DNA of 64,000 nt from Hydractinia symbiolongicarpus. Its lineage: Eukaryota; Cnidaria; Hydrozoa; Anthoathecata; Hydractiniidae. Made by a program: the position numbers and the translations under genes. The notes below the pieces were generated by a model that saw nothing but the letters and a program-made list of their open reading frames with translations, did not search any database and had not been told where the DNA came from. Positions 12,195 through 25,295 of this stretch are shown here, in pieces (within the stretch, counting starts at the first letter, position 1; every line of letters starts with the position of its first letter). The stretch lies in assembly GCF_029227915.1 (NCBI RefSeq), contig NC_079876.1, forward strand, positions 1,056,001-1,120,000, read 5' to 3'.

Positions 12195-13273
12195 TTTTTT
12201 GATTTTTTTTTGATTTTCTCTTTATTTAACGTCGATAGATACAATAGTATTTAAATAACTAATTTAAATCGACAACAAAACGTAAAACAAGGCAAACAGC
12301 GATAAAAAATAAGAAAAATAAATAAATAAATAAGTAAAGTTAAAATATGTATGGTATATCCATGCATATTTTACAGGTGCAAACATCACCTTCCCAAAAT
12401 GTTATTGAGCTACGGAAGGCTTCGAGAGAAGGAGCATTCTTTGTAGCGTCAGGCACAGATATCCATAGCTTCCCTGCAATATTTGATAAAGTATTTAAGC
12501 CATAGTACGTTGTCCGACAAGTTGGTCGCCTGATCAAATTAAAGCAACGAAGGTTGTACTTGTTTTCCCTAACAGAAAATATCTCGTTCATATATAGAGG
12601 TGACAATCCATTTAAAAATTTGTAAACCTCTTTCATTAAATTCTGTAAATTGATGATGTGAATATTTTTAACATTACATAAAGATAAAAGTTCATCGTAA
12701 CTGCCATTTATTTCGTCCTGTATGGTTCTTAGACAACGTTCATGAATACGATTGATTCGATTATTCGCAACTTTTCCACAAAACATCCATACTAAGGGAC
12801 AGTAAGAAAATTGAGACAAAATAAATGAATTGAAGAGAAAACGCTTCATCTTGGGTGTCAAAAAGGAAGATATCCTTTGAAGCACGTTGAGTTTCCTACT
12901 AGCCTTATTACAGATGTTTTTGACATGCGAATGAAAGTTTAGTCTCGAGTCAATCGTAACACCAAGAAGCACTACAGACGATTTACACGCAATTTTCAAA
13001 TGGTTAAATATCAAACTTTCATCGTGATGACCTAATACAATATATTGATACTTTTTCAAATTTATTGCTAAGTAATTTTCATAAAACCAATTATTAACTA
13101 TGACCAAATTAGTAAGCAGTGTTTGTTTTACATCTTCTAATGAATTTTCACAAGCATATAAGGTGTTATCATCTGCAAAGTTACAAAGGGATGATTGAAT
13201 AATGAACCAGAATAAATCGTTTATAGAATAATTGAAGAAAGGAGGTCCTAAGATTGATCCTTGTGGAACTCCG
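12195..13273 (-). mobile_element. 5'-truncated LINE fragment, copy 2
   Basis: Same 1079-bp length, same 5' truncation and same position in the monomer as copy 1. The monomer to its left is different: it is the GTCGGG/CCCGCGATTTC type joined to GGACTCGGCCCG, whereas copies 1, 3, 4 and 5 are preceded by the AACGTGCGACTTC type. This marks a crossover within about 40 bp of the LINE. The right flank carries GAGACTTTTAG, shared with copy 3. Confidence 0.93.
12340..13272 (-). pseudogene. Reverse transcriptase C-terminal fragment, LINE copy 2
   Basis: 310 open codons from the junction to the stop at 12340-12342, with the same motif order as copy 1 (GVPQGS, FADD, LLGVTID, CxCxxC). The distinguishing change is a glutamate in the QDEINGSY segment, where the other copies have aspartate. 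It reads leucine in SRLNFHSH and LLSLCN, like copies 3-5. No start codon and no catalytic N-terminal half, so a non-functional fragment. Confidence 0.92.
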
Positions 13274-14691
13274 TATAGTCAAAAGTATACAAAGAAAGTA
13301 CCCAGGGAGTAAACTCATTTCCCGAACGATTTTTTAAATTAATTTTCACCACTAAAACGCATGAGACTTTTAGTTTTCAGAAATGTTTTCATTTTTGATG
13401 AGACGCTTAATGAAAGTTGCTTAATCGCCGGCCAACGAAAACCCGCGATTTCTCGTAAATCCCGGGCTTAGCCCGTATAGTCGAATGTATACAAAAAAAG
13501 TACCCAGGGAGTAAACTCATTTCCCGAACGATTTTTTAATTTTTTTTTCACCACTAAAACGCATGAGACTTGTAGTTTTCAAAAATGTTTTCATTTTTGA
13601 TGAGACGCTTAATGAAAGAGGTTTAATCGCCGGCAAACGAAAACTCGCGATTTCCCGTAAATCTCGGGCTTGGCCCGTATAGTCGAATGTATACAAAGAA
13701 AGTACCCTGTGAGTAAACTCATTTCCAGAACGATTTTTTAATATATTTTTTCAACACTAAAACGCATGAGACTTGTAGTTTTCAAAAATATTTTCATTTT
13801 TGATGAGACGCTGAATAAAAGAAGTTTAATCGCCGGCAAACGAAAACCTGCGATTTCCCGTAAATCCCGAGTCGGCCCGTATAGTCAAAAGTATACAAAG
13901 AAAGTACCCAGGGTGTAAACTCATTTCCCGAACGATTTTTTAAATTATTATTTCACCACTAAAGCCCATGAGACTTGTAGTATTTAAAGATATTTTCATT
14001 TTTGATGAGACGCTGAATAAAAGATGTTTAATCGCTGGCAAACGAAAACCCGCGACTTCTCGTAAATCCCGGACTCAGCCCGTATAGTCAAAAGTATACA
14101 AAGAAAGTACCCAGGGAGTAAACTCATTTCCTGAACGATTTTTTAAATTATTTTTTCACCACTAAAACGCATGAGACTTGTACTTTTCAAACATTTTTTC
14201 ATTTTTGATGAGACGCTGAATAAAAGAAGTTTAATCGCCGGCAAACGAAAACCTGCGATTTCCCGTAAATCCCGGACTTGGCCCGTATAGTCAAAAGTAT
14301 ACAAAGAAAGTACCCGGGGTGTAAACCCCATTCCCGAACGATTTTTTAAATTATTATTTCACCACTAAAGCCCATGAGACTTGTAGTATTTAAAGATATT
14401 TTCATTTTTGATGAGACGCTGAATAAAAGAAGTTTAATCCCCGGCAAACGAAAACCCGCGACTTCCCGTAAATCCCGGACTCAGCCCGTATAGTCAAAAG
14501 TATACAAAGAAAGTACCCAGGGAGTAAACTCATTTCCCGAACGATTTTTTAAATTATTTTTTCACCACTAAAACGCATGAGACTTGTAGTTTTCAAAAAT
14601 GTTTTCATTTTTGCTGAGACGCTGAATAAAAGACGTTTAATCGCCGGCAAACGAAAACGTGCGACTTCCCGTAAATCCCGGACTCGGCCCG

Positions 14692-15770
14692 TTTTTTGAT
14701 TTTTTTTTGATTTTCTCTTTATTTAACGTCGATAGATACAATAGTATTTAAATAACTAATTTAAATCGACAACAAAACGTAAAACAAGGCAAACAGCGAT
14801 AAAAAATAAGAAAAATAAATAAATAAATAAGTAAAGTTAAAATATGTATGGTATATCCATGCATATTTTACAGGTGCAAACATCACCTTCCCAAAATGTT
14901 ATTGAGCTACGGAAGGCTTCGAGAGAAGGAGCATTCTTTGTAGCGTCAGGCACAGATATCCATAGCTTCCCTGCAATATTTGATAAAGTATTTAAGCCAT
15001 AGTACGTTGTCCGACAAGTTGGTCGCCTGATCAAATTAAAGCAACGAAGGTTGTACTTGTTTTCCCTAACAGAAAATATCTCTTTCATATATAGAGGTGA
15101 CAATCCATTTAAAAATTTGTAAACCTCTTTCATTAAATTCTGTAAATTGATGATGTGAATATTTTTAACATTACATAAAGATAAAAGTTCATCGTAACTG
15201 CCATTTATATCGTCCTGTATGGTTCTTAGACAACGTTCATGAATACGATTGATTCGATTATTCGCAACTTTTCCACAAAACATCCATACTAAGGGACAGT
15301 AAGAAAACTGAGACAAAATAAATGAATTGAAGAGAAAACGCTTCATCTTGGGTGTCAAAAAGGAAGATATCCTTTGAAGCACGTTGAGTTTCCTACTAGC
15401 CTTATTACAGATGTTTTTGACATGCGAATGAAAGTTTAGTCTCGAGTCAATCGTAACACCAAGAAGCACTACAGACGATTTACACGCAATTTTCAAATGG
15501 TTAAATATCAAACTTTCATCGTGATGACCTAATACAATATATTGATACTTTTTCAAATTTATTGCTAAGTAATTTTCATAAAACCAATTATTAACTATGA
15601 CCAAATTAGTAAGCAGTGTTTGTTTTGCATCTTCTAATGAATTTTCACAAGCATATAAGGTGTTATCATCTGCAAATTTACAAAGGGATGATTGAATAAT
15701 GAACCAGAATAAATCGTTTATAGAATAATTGAAGAAAGGAGGTCCTAAGATTGATCCTTGTGGAACTCCG
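14692..15770 (-). mobile_element. 5'-truncated LINE fragment, copy 3
   Basis: 1079 bp between GGACTCGGCCCG and TATAGTC, separated from copy 2 by 1418 bp (seven monomers). The left flank is the AACGTGCGACTTC-type monomer. The right flank has the variant AAATAAATTTTCACC, shared with the 17.86 kb duplicate that lacks a LINE. Confidence 0.93.
14837..15769 (-). pseudogene. Reverse transcriptase C-terminal fragment, LINE copy 3
   Basis: 310 open codons with the same architecture as the other copies. Its private change is lysine in LYMKEIFSV, where all other copies have asparagine. Near the start, upstream of the TNLVIV segment, GTTTTGCATC replaces GTTTTACATC. No start codon; lacks motif A and everything upstream. 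Confidence 0.92.
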
Positions 15771-15814
15771 TATAGTCAAAAGTATACAAAGAAAGTACCC
15801 AGGGAGTAAACTCA

Positions 15815-16900
15815 TTTCCCGAACGATTTTTTAAATAAATTTTCACCACTAAAACGCATGAGACTTTTAGTTTTCAGAAATGTTTTCATTTTTGATGAGA
15901 CGCTTAATGAAAGTTGCTTAATCGCCGGCCAACGAAAACCCGCGATTTCCCGTAAATCCCGGGCTTGGCCCGTATAGTCGAATGTATACAAAGAAAGTAC
16001 CCTGTGAGTAAACTCATTTCCCGAACGAATTTTTTAATTATTTTTTCACCACTAAAACGCATGAGACTTGTAGTTTTCAGAAATGTTTTCATTTTTGATG
16101 AGACGCTTAATAAAAGTGGTTTAATCGCCGGGAAACGAAAACCCGCGATTTCCCGTAAATCCCGGGCTTAGCCCGTATAGTCGAATGTTTACAAAGAAAG
16201 TACCCAGGGAGTAAACTCATTTCCCGAACGATTTTTTAAATTTTTTTTTCACCACTAAAACGCATGAGACTTGTAGTTTTCAAAAATGTTTTCATTTTTG
16301 ATGAGACGCTTAATGAAAGAGGTTTAATCGCCGGCAAACGAAAACCCGCGATTTCCCGTAAATCTCGGGCTTGGCCCGTATTGTCGAATGTATACAAAGA
16401 AAGTACTCTGTGAGTAAACTCATTTCCAGAACGATTTTTTAATTTATTTTTTCAACACTAAAACGCATGAGACTTGTAGTTTTCAAAAATGTTTTCATTT
16501 TTGATGAGACGCTTAATGAAAGAGGTTTAATCGCCGGCAAACGAAAACCCGCGATTTCCCGTAAATCTCGGGCTTGGCCCGTATTGTCGAATGTATACAA
16601 AGAAAGTACTCTGTGAGTAAACTCATTTCCAGAACGATTTTTTAATTTATTTTTTCAACACTAAAACGAATGAGACTTGTAGTTTTCAAAAATGTTTTCA
16701 TTTTTGATGAGACGCTGAATAAAAGAAGTTTAATTGCCGGCAAACGAAAACCTGCGATTTCCCGTAAATCCCGAGTCGGCCCGTATAGTCAAAAGTATAC
16801 AAAGAAAGTACCCAGGGTGTAAACTCATTTCCCGAACGATTTTTTAAATTATTATTTCACCACTAAAGCCCATGAGACTTGTAGTATTTAAAGATATTTT
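15815..16900. repeat. 2028-bp-offset satellite duplication, first copy
   Basis: The stretch right of LINE copy 3 reappears 2028 bp downstream with rare markers in common: AAATAAATTTTCACC (15833 and 17861), GACTTTTAG, and AACGAATGAG (about 16667 and 18695). The match ends near 16900, where GATGTTTAATCGCC is replaced by GAAGTTTAATCCCC in the later copy. The LINE itself is not part of the second copy. Confidence 0.75.
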
Positions 16901-17842
16901 CATTTTTGATGAGACGCTGAATAAAAGATGTTTAATCGCCGGCAAACGAAAACCCGCGACTTCTCGTAAATCCCGGACTCAGCCCGTATAGTCAACAGTA
17001 TACAAAGAAAGTACCCAGGGAGTAAACTCATTTCCTGAACGATTTTTTAAATTATTTTTTCACCACTAAAACGCATGAGACTTGTAGTTTTCAAAAATTT
17101 TTTCATTTTTGATGAGACGCTGAATAAAAGAAGTTTAATCGCCGGCAAACGAAAACCTGCGATTTCCCGTAAATCCCGGACTCGGCCCGTATAGTCAAAA
17201 GTATACAAAGAAAGTACCCGGGGTGTAAACCCCATTCCCGAACGATTTTTTAAATTATTATTTCACCACTAAAGCCCATGAGACTTGTAGTATTTAAAGA
17301 TATTTTCATTTTTGATGAGACGCTGAATAAAAGAAGTTTAATCCCCGGCAAACGAAAACCCGCGACTTCCCGTAAATCCCGGACTCAGCCCGTATAGTTA
17401 AAAGTATACAAAGAAAGTACCCAGGGAGTAAACTCATTTCCCGAACGATTTTTTAAATTATTTTTTCACCACTAAAACGCATGAGACTTGTAGTTTTCAA
17501 AAATGTTTTCATTTTTGATGAGACGCTGAATAAAAGACGTTTAATCGCTGGCAAACGAAAACCTGCGATTTGCCGTAAATCCTGGACTCGGCCCGTATAG
17601 TCAAAAGTATACAAAGAAAGTACCCGGGGTGTAAACCCCATTCCCGAACGATTTTTTAAATTATTATTTCACCACTAAAGCCCATGAGACTTGTAGTATT
17701 TAAAGATATTTTCATTTTTGATGAGACGCTGAATAAAAGAAGTTTAATCCCCGGCAAACGAAAACCCGCGACTTCCCGTAAATCCCGGACTCAGCCCGTA
17801 TAGTTAAAAGTATACAAAGAAAGTACCCAGGGAGTAAACTCA

Positions 17843-18928
17843 TTTCCCGAACGATTTTTTAAATAAATTTTCACCACTAAAACGCATGAGACTTTTAGTT
17901 TTCAGAAATGTTTTCATTTTTGATGAGACGCTTAATGAAAGTTGCTTAATCGCCGGCCAACGAAAACCCGCGATTTCCCGTAAATCCCGGGCTTGGCCCG
18001 TATAGTCGAATGTATACAAAGAAAGTACCCTGTGAGTAAACTCATTTCCCGAACGAATTTTTTAATTATTTTTTCACCACTAAAACGCATGAGACTTGTA
18101 GTTTTCAGAAATGTTTTCATTTTTGATGAGACGCTTAATAAAAGTGGTTTAATCGCCGGGAAACGAAAACCCGCGATTTCCCGTAAATCCCGGGCTTAGC
18201 CCGTATAGTCGAATGTTTACAAAGAAAGTACCCAGGGAGTAAACTCATTTCCCGAACGATTTTTTAAATTTTTTTTTCACCACTAAAACGCATGAGACTT
18301 GTAGTTTTCAAAAATGTTTTCATTTTTGATGAGACGCTTAATGAAAGAGGTTTAATCGCCGGCAAACGAAAACCCGCGATTTCCCGTAAATCTCGGGCTT
18401 GGCCCGTATTGTCGAATGTATACAAAGAAAGTACTCTGTGAGTAAACTCATTTCCAGAACGATTTTTTAATTTATTTTTTCAACACTAAAACGCATGAGA
18501 CTTGTAGTTTTCAAAAATGTTTTCATTTTTGATGAGACGCTTAATGAAAGAGGTTTAATCGCCGGCAAACGAAAACCCGCGATTTCCCGTAAATCTCGGG
18601 CTTGGCCCGTATTGTCGAATGTATACAAAGAAAGTACTCTGTGAGTAAACTCATTTCCAGAACGATTTTTTAATTTATTTTTTCAACACTAAAACGAATG
18701 AGACTTGTAGTTTTCAAAAATGTTTTCATTTTTGATGAGACGCTGAATAAAAGAAGTTTAATCGCCGGCAAACGAAAACCTGCGATTTCCCGTAAATCCC
18801 GAGTCGGCCCGTATAGTCAAAAGTATACAAAGAAAGTACCCAGGGTGTAAACTCATTTCCCGAACGATTTTTTAAATTATTATTTCACCACTAAAGCCCA
18901 TGAGACTTGTAGTATTTAAAGATATTTT
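17843..18928. repeat. 2028-bp-offset satellite duplication, second copy (LINE-less)
   Basis: Second copy of the segment that follows LINE copy 3. Its left neighbour is a GTATAGTTAAAAG monomer instead of the LINE. The exchange that made it therefore joined an ordinary monomer to post-LINE sequence, within the GTATAGTC...TTTTTTAAA part of the monomer. A further repeat with a 1622-bp offset links 17.45-17.64 kb to 19.08-19.26 kb (shared GATTTGCCGTAAATCCTGG). Confidence 0.75.
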
Positions 18929-19214
18929 CATTTTTGATGAGACGCTGAATAAAAGAAGTTTAATCCCCGGCAAACGAAAACCCGCGACTTCCCGTAAATC
19001 CCGGACTCAGCCCGTATAGTTAAAAGTATACAAAGAAAGTACCCAGGGAGTAAACTCATTTCCCGAACGATTTTTTAAATTATTTTTTCACCACTAAAAC
19101 GCATGAGACTTGTAGTTTTCAAAAATGTTTTCATTTTTGATGAGACGCTGAATAAAAGACGTTTAATCGCTGGCAAACGAAAACCTGCGATTTGCCGTAA
19201 ATCCTGGACTCGGC

Positions 19215-22200
19215 CCGTATAGTCAAAAGTATACAAAGAAAGTACCCGGGGTGTAAACCCCATTCCCGAACGATTTTTTAAATTATTATTTCACCACTAA
19301 AGCCCATGAGACTTGTAGTATTTAAAGATATTTTCATTTTTGATGAGACGCTGAATAAAAGAAGTTTAATCCCCGGCAAACGAAAACCCGCGACTTCCCG
19401 TAAATCCCGGACTCAGCCCGTATAGTTAAAAGTATACAAAGAAAGTACCCAGGGAGTAAACTCATTTCCCGAACGATTTTTTAAATTATTTTTTCACCAC
19501 TAAAACGCATGAGACTTGTAGTTTTCAAAAATGTTTTCATTTTTGATGAGACGCTGAATAAAAGACGTTTAATCGCTGGCAAACGAAAACCTGCGATTTC
19601 CCGTAAATCCTGGACTCGGCCCGTATAGTCAAAAGTATACAAAGAAAGTACCCAGGGAGTAAACTCATTTCCCGAACGATTTTTTAAATTAATTTTCACC
19701 ACTAAAACGCATGAGACTTGTAGTTTTCAGAAAAGTTTTCATTTTTGATGAGACGCTTAATGAAAGTTGCTTAATCGCCGGCCAACGAAAACCCGCGATT
19801 TCCCGTAAATCCCGGGCTTGGCCCGTATAGTCGAATGTATACAAAGAAAGTACCCTGTGAGTAAACTCATTTCCCGAACGAATTTTTAAATTATTTTTTC
19901 ACCACTGAAACGCATGAAACTTGTAGTTTTCAGAAATGTTTTCATTTTTGATGAGACGCTTAATAAAAGTGGTTTAATCGTCGGGAAACGAAAACCCGCG
20001 ATTTCCCGTAAATCCCGGGCTTAGCCCGTATAGTCGAATGTATACAAAGAAAGTACCCTGTGAGTAAACTCATTTCCAGAACGATTTTTTAATATATTTT
20101 TTCAACACTAAAACGCATGAGACTTGTAGTTTTCAAAAATGTTTTCATTTTTGATGAGACGCTGAATAAAAGAAGTTTAATCGCCGGCAAACGAAAACCT
20201 GCGATTTCCCGTAAATCCCGAGTCGGCCCGTATAGTCAAAAGTATACAAAGAAAGTACCCAGGGTGTAAACTCATTTCCCGAACGATTTTTTAAATTATT
20301 ATTTCACCACTAAAGCCCATGAGACTTGTAGTATTTAAAGATATTTTCATTTTTGATGAGACGCTGAATAAAAGATGTTTAATCGCCGGCAAACGAAAAC
20401 CCGCGACTTCTCGTAAATCCCGGACTCAGCCCGTATAGTCAAAAGTATACAAAGAAAGTACCCAGGGAGTAAACTCATTTCCTGAACGATTTTTTAAATT
20501 ATTTTTTCACCACTAAAACGCATGAGACTTGTAGTTTTCAAAAATGTTTTCATTTTTGATGAGACGCTGAATAAAAGACGTTTAATCGCCGGCAAACGAA
20601 AACGTGCGACTTCCCGTAAATCCCGGACTCGGCCCGTATAGTCAAAAGTATACAAAGAAAGTACCCAGGGAGTAAACTCATTTCCCGAACGATTTTTTAA
20701 ATTAATTTTCACCACTAAAACGCATGAGACTTGTAGTTTTCAGAAAAGTTTTCATTTTTGATGAGACGCTTAATGAAAGTTGCTTAATCGCCGGCCAACG
20801 AAAACCCGCGATTTCCCGTAAATCCCGGGCTTGGCCCGTATAGTCGAATGTATACAAAGAAAGTACCCTGTGAGTAAACTCATTTCCCGAACGAATTTTT
20901 AAATTATTTTTTCACCACTGAAACGCATGAGACTTGTAGTTTTCAGAAATGTTTTCATTTTTGATGAGACGCTTAATAAAAGTGGTTTAATCGTCGGGAA
21001 ACGAAAACCCGCGATTTCCCGTAAATCCCGGGCTTAGCCCGTATAGTCGAATGTATACAAAAAAAGTACCCAGGGAGTAAACTCATTTCCCGAACGATTT
21101 TTTAATTTTTTTTTCAACACTAAAACGCATGAGACTTGTAGTTTTCAAAAATGTTTTCATTTTTGATGAGACGCTGAATAAAAGAAGTTTAATCGCCGGC
21201 AAACGAAAACCTGCGATTTCCCGTAAATCCCGAGTCGGCCCGTATAGTCAAAAGTATACAAAGAAAGTACCCAGGGTGTAAACTCATTTCCCGAACGATT
21301 TTTTAAATTATTATTTCACCACTAAAGCCCATGAGACTTGTAGTATTTAAAGATATTTTCATTTTTGATGAGACGCTGAATAAAAGATGTTTAATCGCCG
21401 GCAAACGAAAACCCGCGACTTCTCGTAAATCCCGGACTCAGCCCGTATAGTCAAAAGTATACAAAGAAAGTACCCAGGGAGTAAACTCATTTCCTGAACG
21501 ATTTTTTAAATTATTTTTTCACCACTAAAACGCATGAGACTTGTAGTTTTCAAAAAAATTTTCATTTTTGATGAGACGCTGAATAAAAGAAGTTTAATCG
21601 CCGGCAAACGAAAACCTGCGATTTCCCGTAAATCCCGGACTCGGCCCGTATAGTCAAAAGTATACAAAGAAAGTACCCGGGGTGTAAACCCCATTCCCGA
21701 ACGATTTTTTAAATTATTATTTCACCACTAAAGCCCATGAGACTTGTAGTATTTAAAGATATTTTCATTTTTGATGAGACGCTGAATAAAAGAAGTTTAA
21801 TCCCCGGCAAACGAAAACCCGCGACTTCCCGTAAATCCCGGACTCAGCCCGTATAGTCAAAAGTATACAAAGAAAGTACCAGGGAGTAAACTCATTTCCC
21901 GAACGATTTTTTAAATTATTTTTTCACCACTAAAACGCATGAGACTTGTAGTTTTCAAAAATGTTTTCATTTTTGCTGAGACGCTGAATAAAAGACGTTT
22001 AATCGCCGGCAAACGAAAACCCGCGACTTCCCGTAAATCCCGGACTCAGCCCGTATAGTCAAAAGTATACAAAGAAAGTACCCAGGGAGTAAACTCATTT
22101 CCCGAACGATTTTTTAAATTATTTTTTCACCACTAAAACGCATGAGACTTGTAGTTTTCAAAAATGTTTTCATTTTTGCTGAGACGCTGAATAAAAGACG

Positions 22201-22253
22201 TTTAATCGCCGGCAAACGAAAACGTGCGACTTCCCGTAAATCCCGGACTCGGC
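19215..22253. repeat. 3039-bp (15-monomer) tandem duplication, first copy
   Basis: Every rare variant in this segment recurs 3039 bp later: GCATGAAACTTG (about 19912 and 22951), AATCCTGGACTC, the TTTTCAAAAAAATTTTC monomer (21546 and 24585), and GAAAGTACCAGGGAG with one base lost from CCC (about 21876 and 24915). The copies differ at very few positions, for example AAATCCCGGACTC versus AAACCCGGGACTC near 24668, so the duplication is recent. Confidence 0.88.
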
Positions 22254-25200
22254 CCGTATAGTCAAAAGTATACAAAGAAAGTACCCGGGGTGTAAACCCC
22301 ATTCCCGAACGATTTTTTAAATTATTATTTCACCACTAAAGCCCATGAGACTTGTAGTATTTAAAGATATTTTCATTTTTGATGAGACGCTGAATAAAAG
22401 AAGTTTAATCCCCGGCAAACGAAAACCCGCGACTTCCCGTAAATCCCGGACTCAGCCCGTATAGTTAAAAGTATACAAAGAAAGTACCCAGGGAGTAAAC
22501 TCATTTCCCGAACGATTTTTTAAATTATTTTTTCACCACTAAAACGCATGAGACTTGTAGTTTTCAAAAATGTTTTCATTTTTGATGAGACGCTGAATAA
22601 AAGACGTTTAATCGCTGGCAAACGAAAACCTGCGATTTCCCGTAAATCCTGGACTCGGCCCGTATAGTCAAAAGTATACAAAGAAAGTACCCAGGGAGTA
22701 AACTCATTTCCCGAACGATTTTTTAAATTAATTTTCACCACTAAAACGCATGAGACTTGTAGTTTTCAGAAAAGTTTTCATTTTTGATGAGACGCTTAAT
22801 GAAAGTTGCTTAATCGCCGGCCAACGAAAACCCGCGATTTCCCGTAAATCCCGGGCTTGGCCCGTATAGTCGAATGTATACAAAGAAAGTACCCTGTGAG
22901 TAAACTCATTTCCCGAACGAATTTTTAAATTATTTTTTCACCACTGAAACGCATGAAACTTGTAGTTTTCAGAAATGTTTTCATTTTTGATGAGACGCTT
23001 AATAAAAGTGGTTTAATCGTCGGGAAACGAAAACCCGCGATTTCCCGTAAATCCCGGGCTTAGCCCGTATAGTCGAATGTATACAAAGAAAGTACCCTGT
23101 GAGTAAACTCATTTCCAGAACGATTTTTTAATATATTTTTTCAACACTAAAACGCATGAGACTTGTAGTTTTCAAAAATGTTTTCATTTTTGATGAGACG
23201 CTGAATAAAAGAAGTTTAATCGCCGGCAAACGAAAACCTGCGATTTCCCGTAAATCCCGAGTCGGCCCGTATAGTCAAAAGTATACAAAGAAAGTACCCA
23301 GGGTGTAAACTCATTTCCCGAACGATTTTTTAAATTATTATTTCACCACTAAAGCCCATGAGACTTGTAGTATTTAAAGATATTTTCATTTTTGATGAGA
23401 CGCTGAATAAAAGATGTTTAATCGCCGGCAAACGAAAACCCGCGACTTCTCGTAAATCCCGGACTCAGCCCGTATAGTCAAAAGTATACAAAGAAAGTAC
23501 CCAGGGAGTAAACTCATTTCCTGAACGATTTTTTAAATTATTTTTTCACCACTAAAACGCATGAGACTTGTAGTTTTCAAAAATGTTTTCATTTTTGATG
23601 AGACGCTGAATAAAAGACGTTTAATCGCCGGCAAACGAAAACGTGCGACTTCCCGTAAATCCCGGACTCGGCCCGTATAGTCAAAAGTATACAAAGAAAG
23701 TACCCAGGGAGTAAACTCATTTCCCGAACGATTTTTTAAATTAATTTTCACCACTAAAACGCATGAGACTTGTAGTTTTCAGAAAAGTTTTCATTTTTGA
23801 TGAGACGCTTAATGAAAGTTGCTTAATCGCCGGCCAACGAAAACCCGCGATTTCCCGTAAATCCCGGGCTTGGCCCGTATAGTCGAATGTATACAAAGAA
23901 AGTACCCTGTGAGTAAACTCATTTCCCGAACGAATTTTTAAATTATTTTTTCACCACTGAAACGCATGAGACTTGTAGTTTTCAGAAATGTTTTCATTTT
24001 TGATGAGACGCTTAATAAAAGTGGTTTAATCGTCGGGAAACGAAAACCCGCGATTTCCCGTAAATCCCGGGCTTAGCCCGTATAGTCGAATGTATACAAA
24101 AAAAGTACCCAGGGAGTAAACTCATTTCCCGAACGATTTTTTAATTTTTTTTTCAACACTAAAACGCATGAGACTTGTAGTTTTCAAAAATGTTTTCATT
24201 TTTGATGAGACGCTGAATAAAAGAAGTTTAATCGCCGGCAAACGAAAACCTGCGATTTCCCGTAAATCCCGAGTCGGCCCGTATAGTCAAAAGTATACAA
24301 AGAAAGTACCCAGGGTGTAAACTCATTTCCCGAACGATTTTTTAAATTATTATTTCACCACTAAAGCCCATGAGACTTGTAGTATTTAAAGATATTTTCA
24401 TTTTTGATGAGACGCTGAATAAAAGATGTTTAATCGCCGGCAAACGAAAACCCGCGACTTCTCGTAAATCCCGGACTCAGCCCGTATAGTCAAAAGTATA
24501 CAAAGAAAGTACCCAGGGAGTAAACTCATTTCCTGAACGATTTTTTAAATTATTTTTTCACCACTAAAACGCATGAGACTTGTAGTTTTCAAAAAAATTT
24601 TCATTTTTGATGAGACGCTGAATAAAAGAAGTTTAATCGCCGGCAAACGAAAACCTGCGATTTCCCGTAAACCCGGGACTCGGCCCGTATAGTCAAAAGT
24701 ATACAAAGAAAGTACCCGGGGTGTAAACCCCATTCCCGAACGATTTTTTAAATTATTATTTCACCACTAAAGCCCATGAGACTTGTAGTATTTAAAGATA
24801 TTTTCATTTTTGATGAGACGCTGAATAAAAGAAGTTTAATCCCCGGCAAACGAAAACCCGCGACTTCCCGTAAATCCCGGACTCAGCCCGTATAGTCAAA
24901 AGTATACAAAGAAAGTACCAGGGAGTAAACTCATTTCCCGAACGATTTTTTAAATTATTTTTTCACCACTAAAACGCATGAGACTTGTAGTTTTCAAAAA
25001 TGTTTTCATTTTTGCTGAGACGCTGAATAAAAGACGTTTAATCGCCGGCAAACGAAAACCCGCGACTTCCCGTAAATCCCGGACTCAGCCCGTATAGTCA
25101 AAAGTATACAAAGAAAGTACCCAGGGAGTAAACTCATTTCCCGAACGATTTTTTAAATTATTTTTTCACCACTAAAACGCATGAGACTTGTAGTTTTCAA

Positions 25201-25292
25201 AAATGTTTTCATTTTTGCTGAGACGCTGAATAAAAGACGTTTAATCGCCGGCAAACGAAAACGTGCGACTTCCCGTAAATCCCGGACTCGGC
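22254..25292. repeat. 3039-bp tandem duplication, second copy, ending at LINE copy 4
   Basis: The second copy matches the first up to GGACTCGGC at about 25290. There it meets LINE copy 4, preceded by GCGCG. At the equivalent point of the first copy (22254) ordinary satellite continues, so the LINE-bearing monomer forms the boundary of the duplicated unit. Confidence 0.87.
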
Positions 25293-25295
25293 GCG

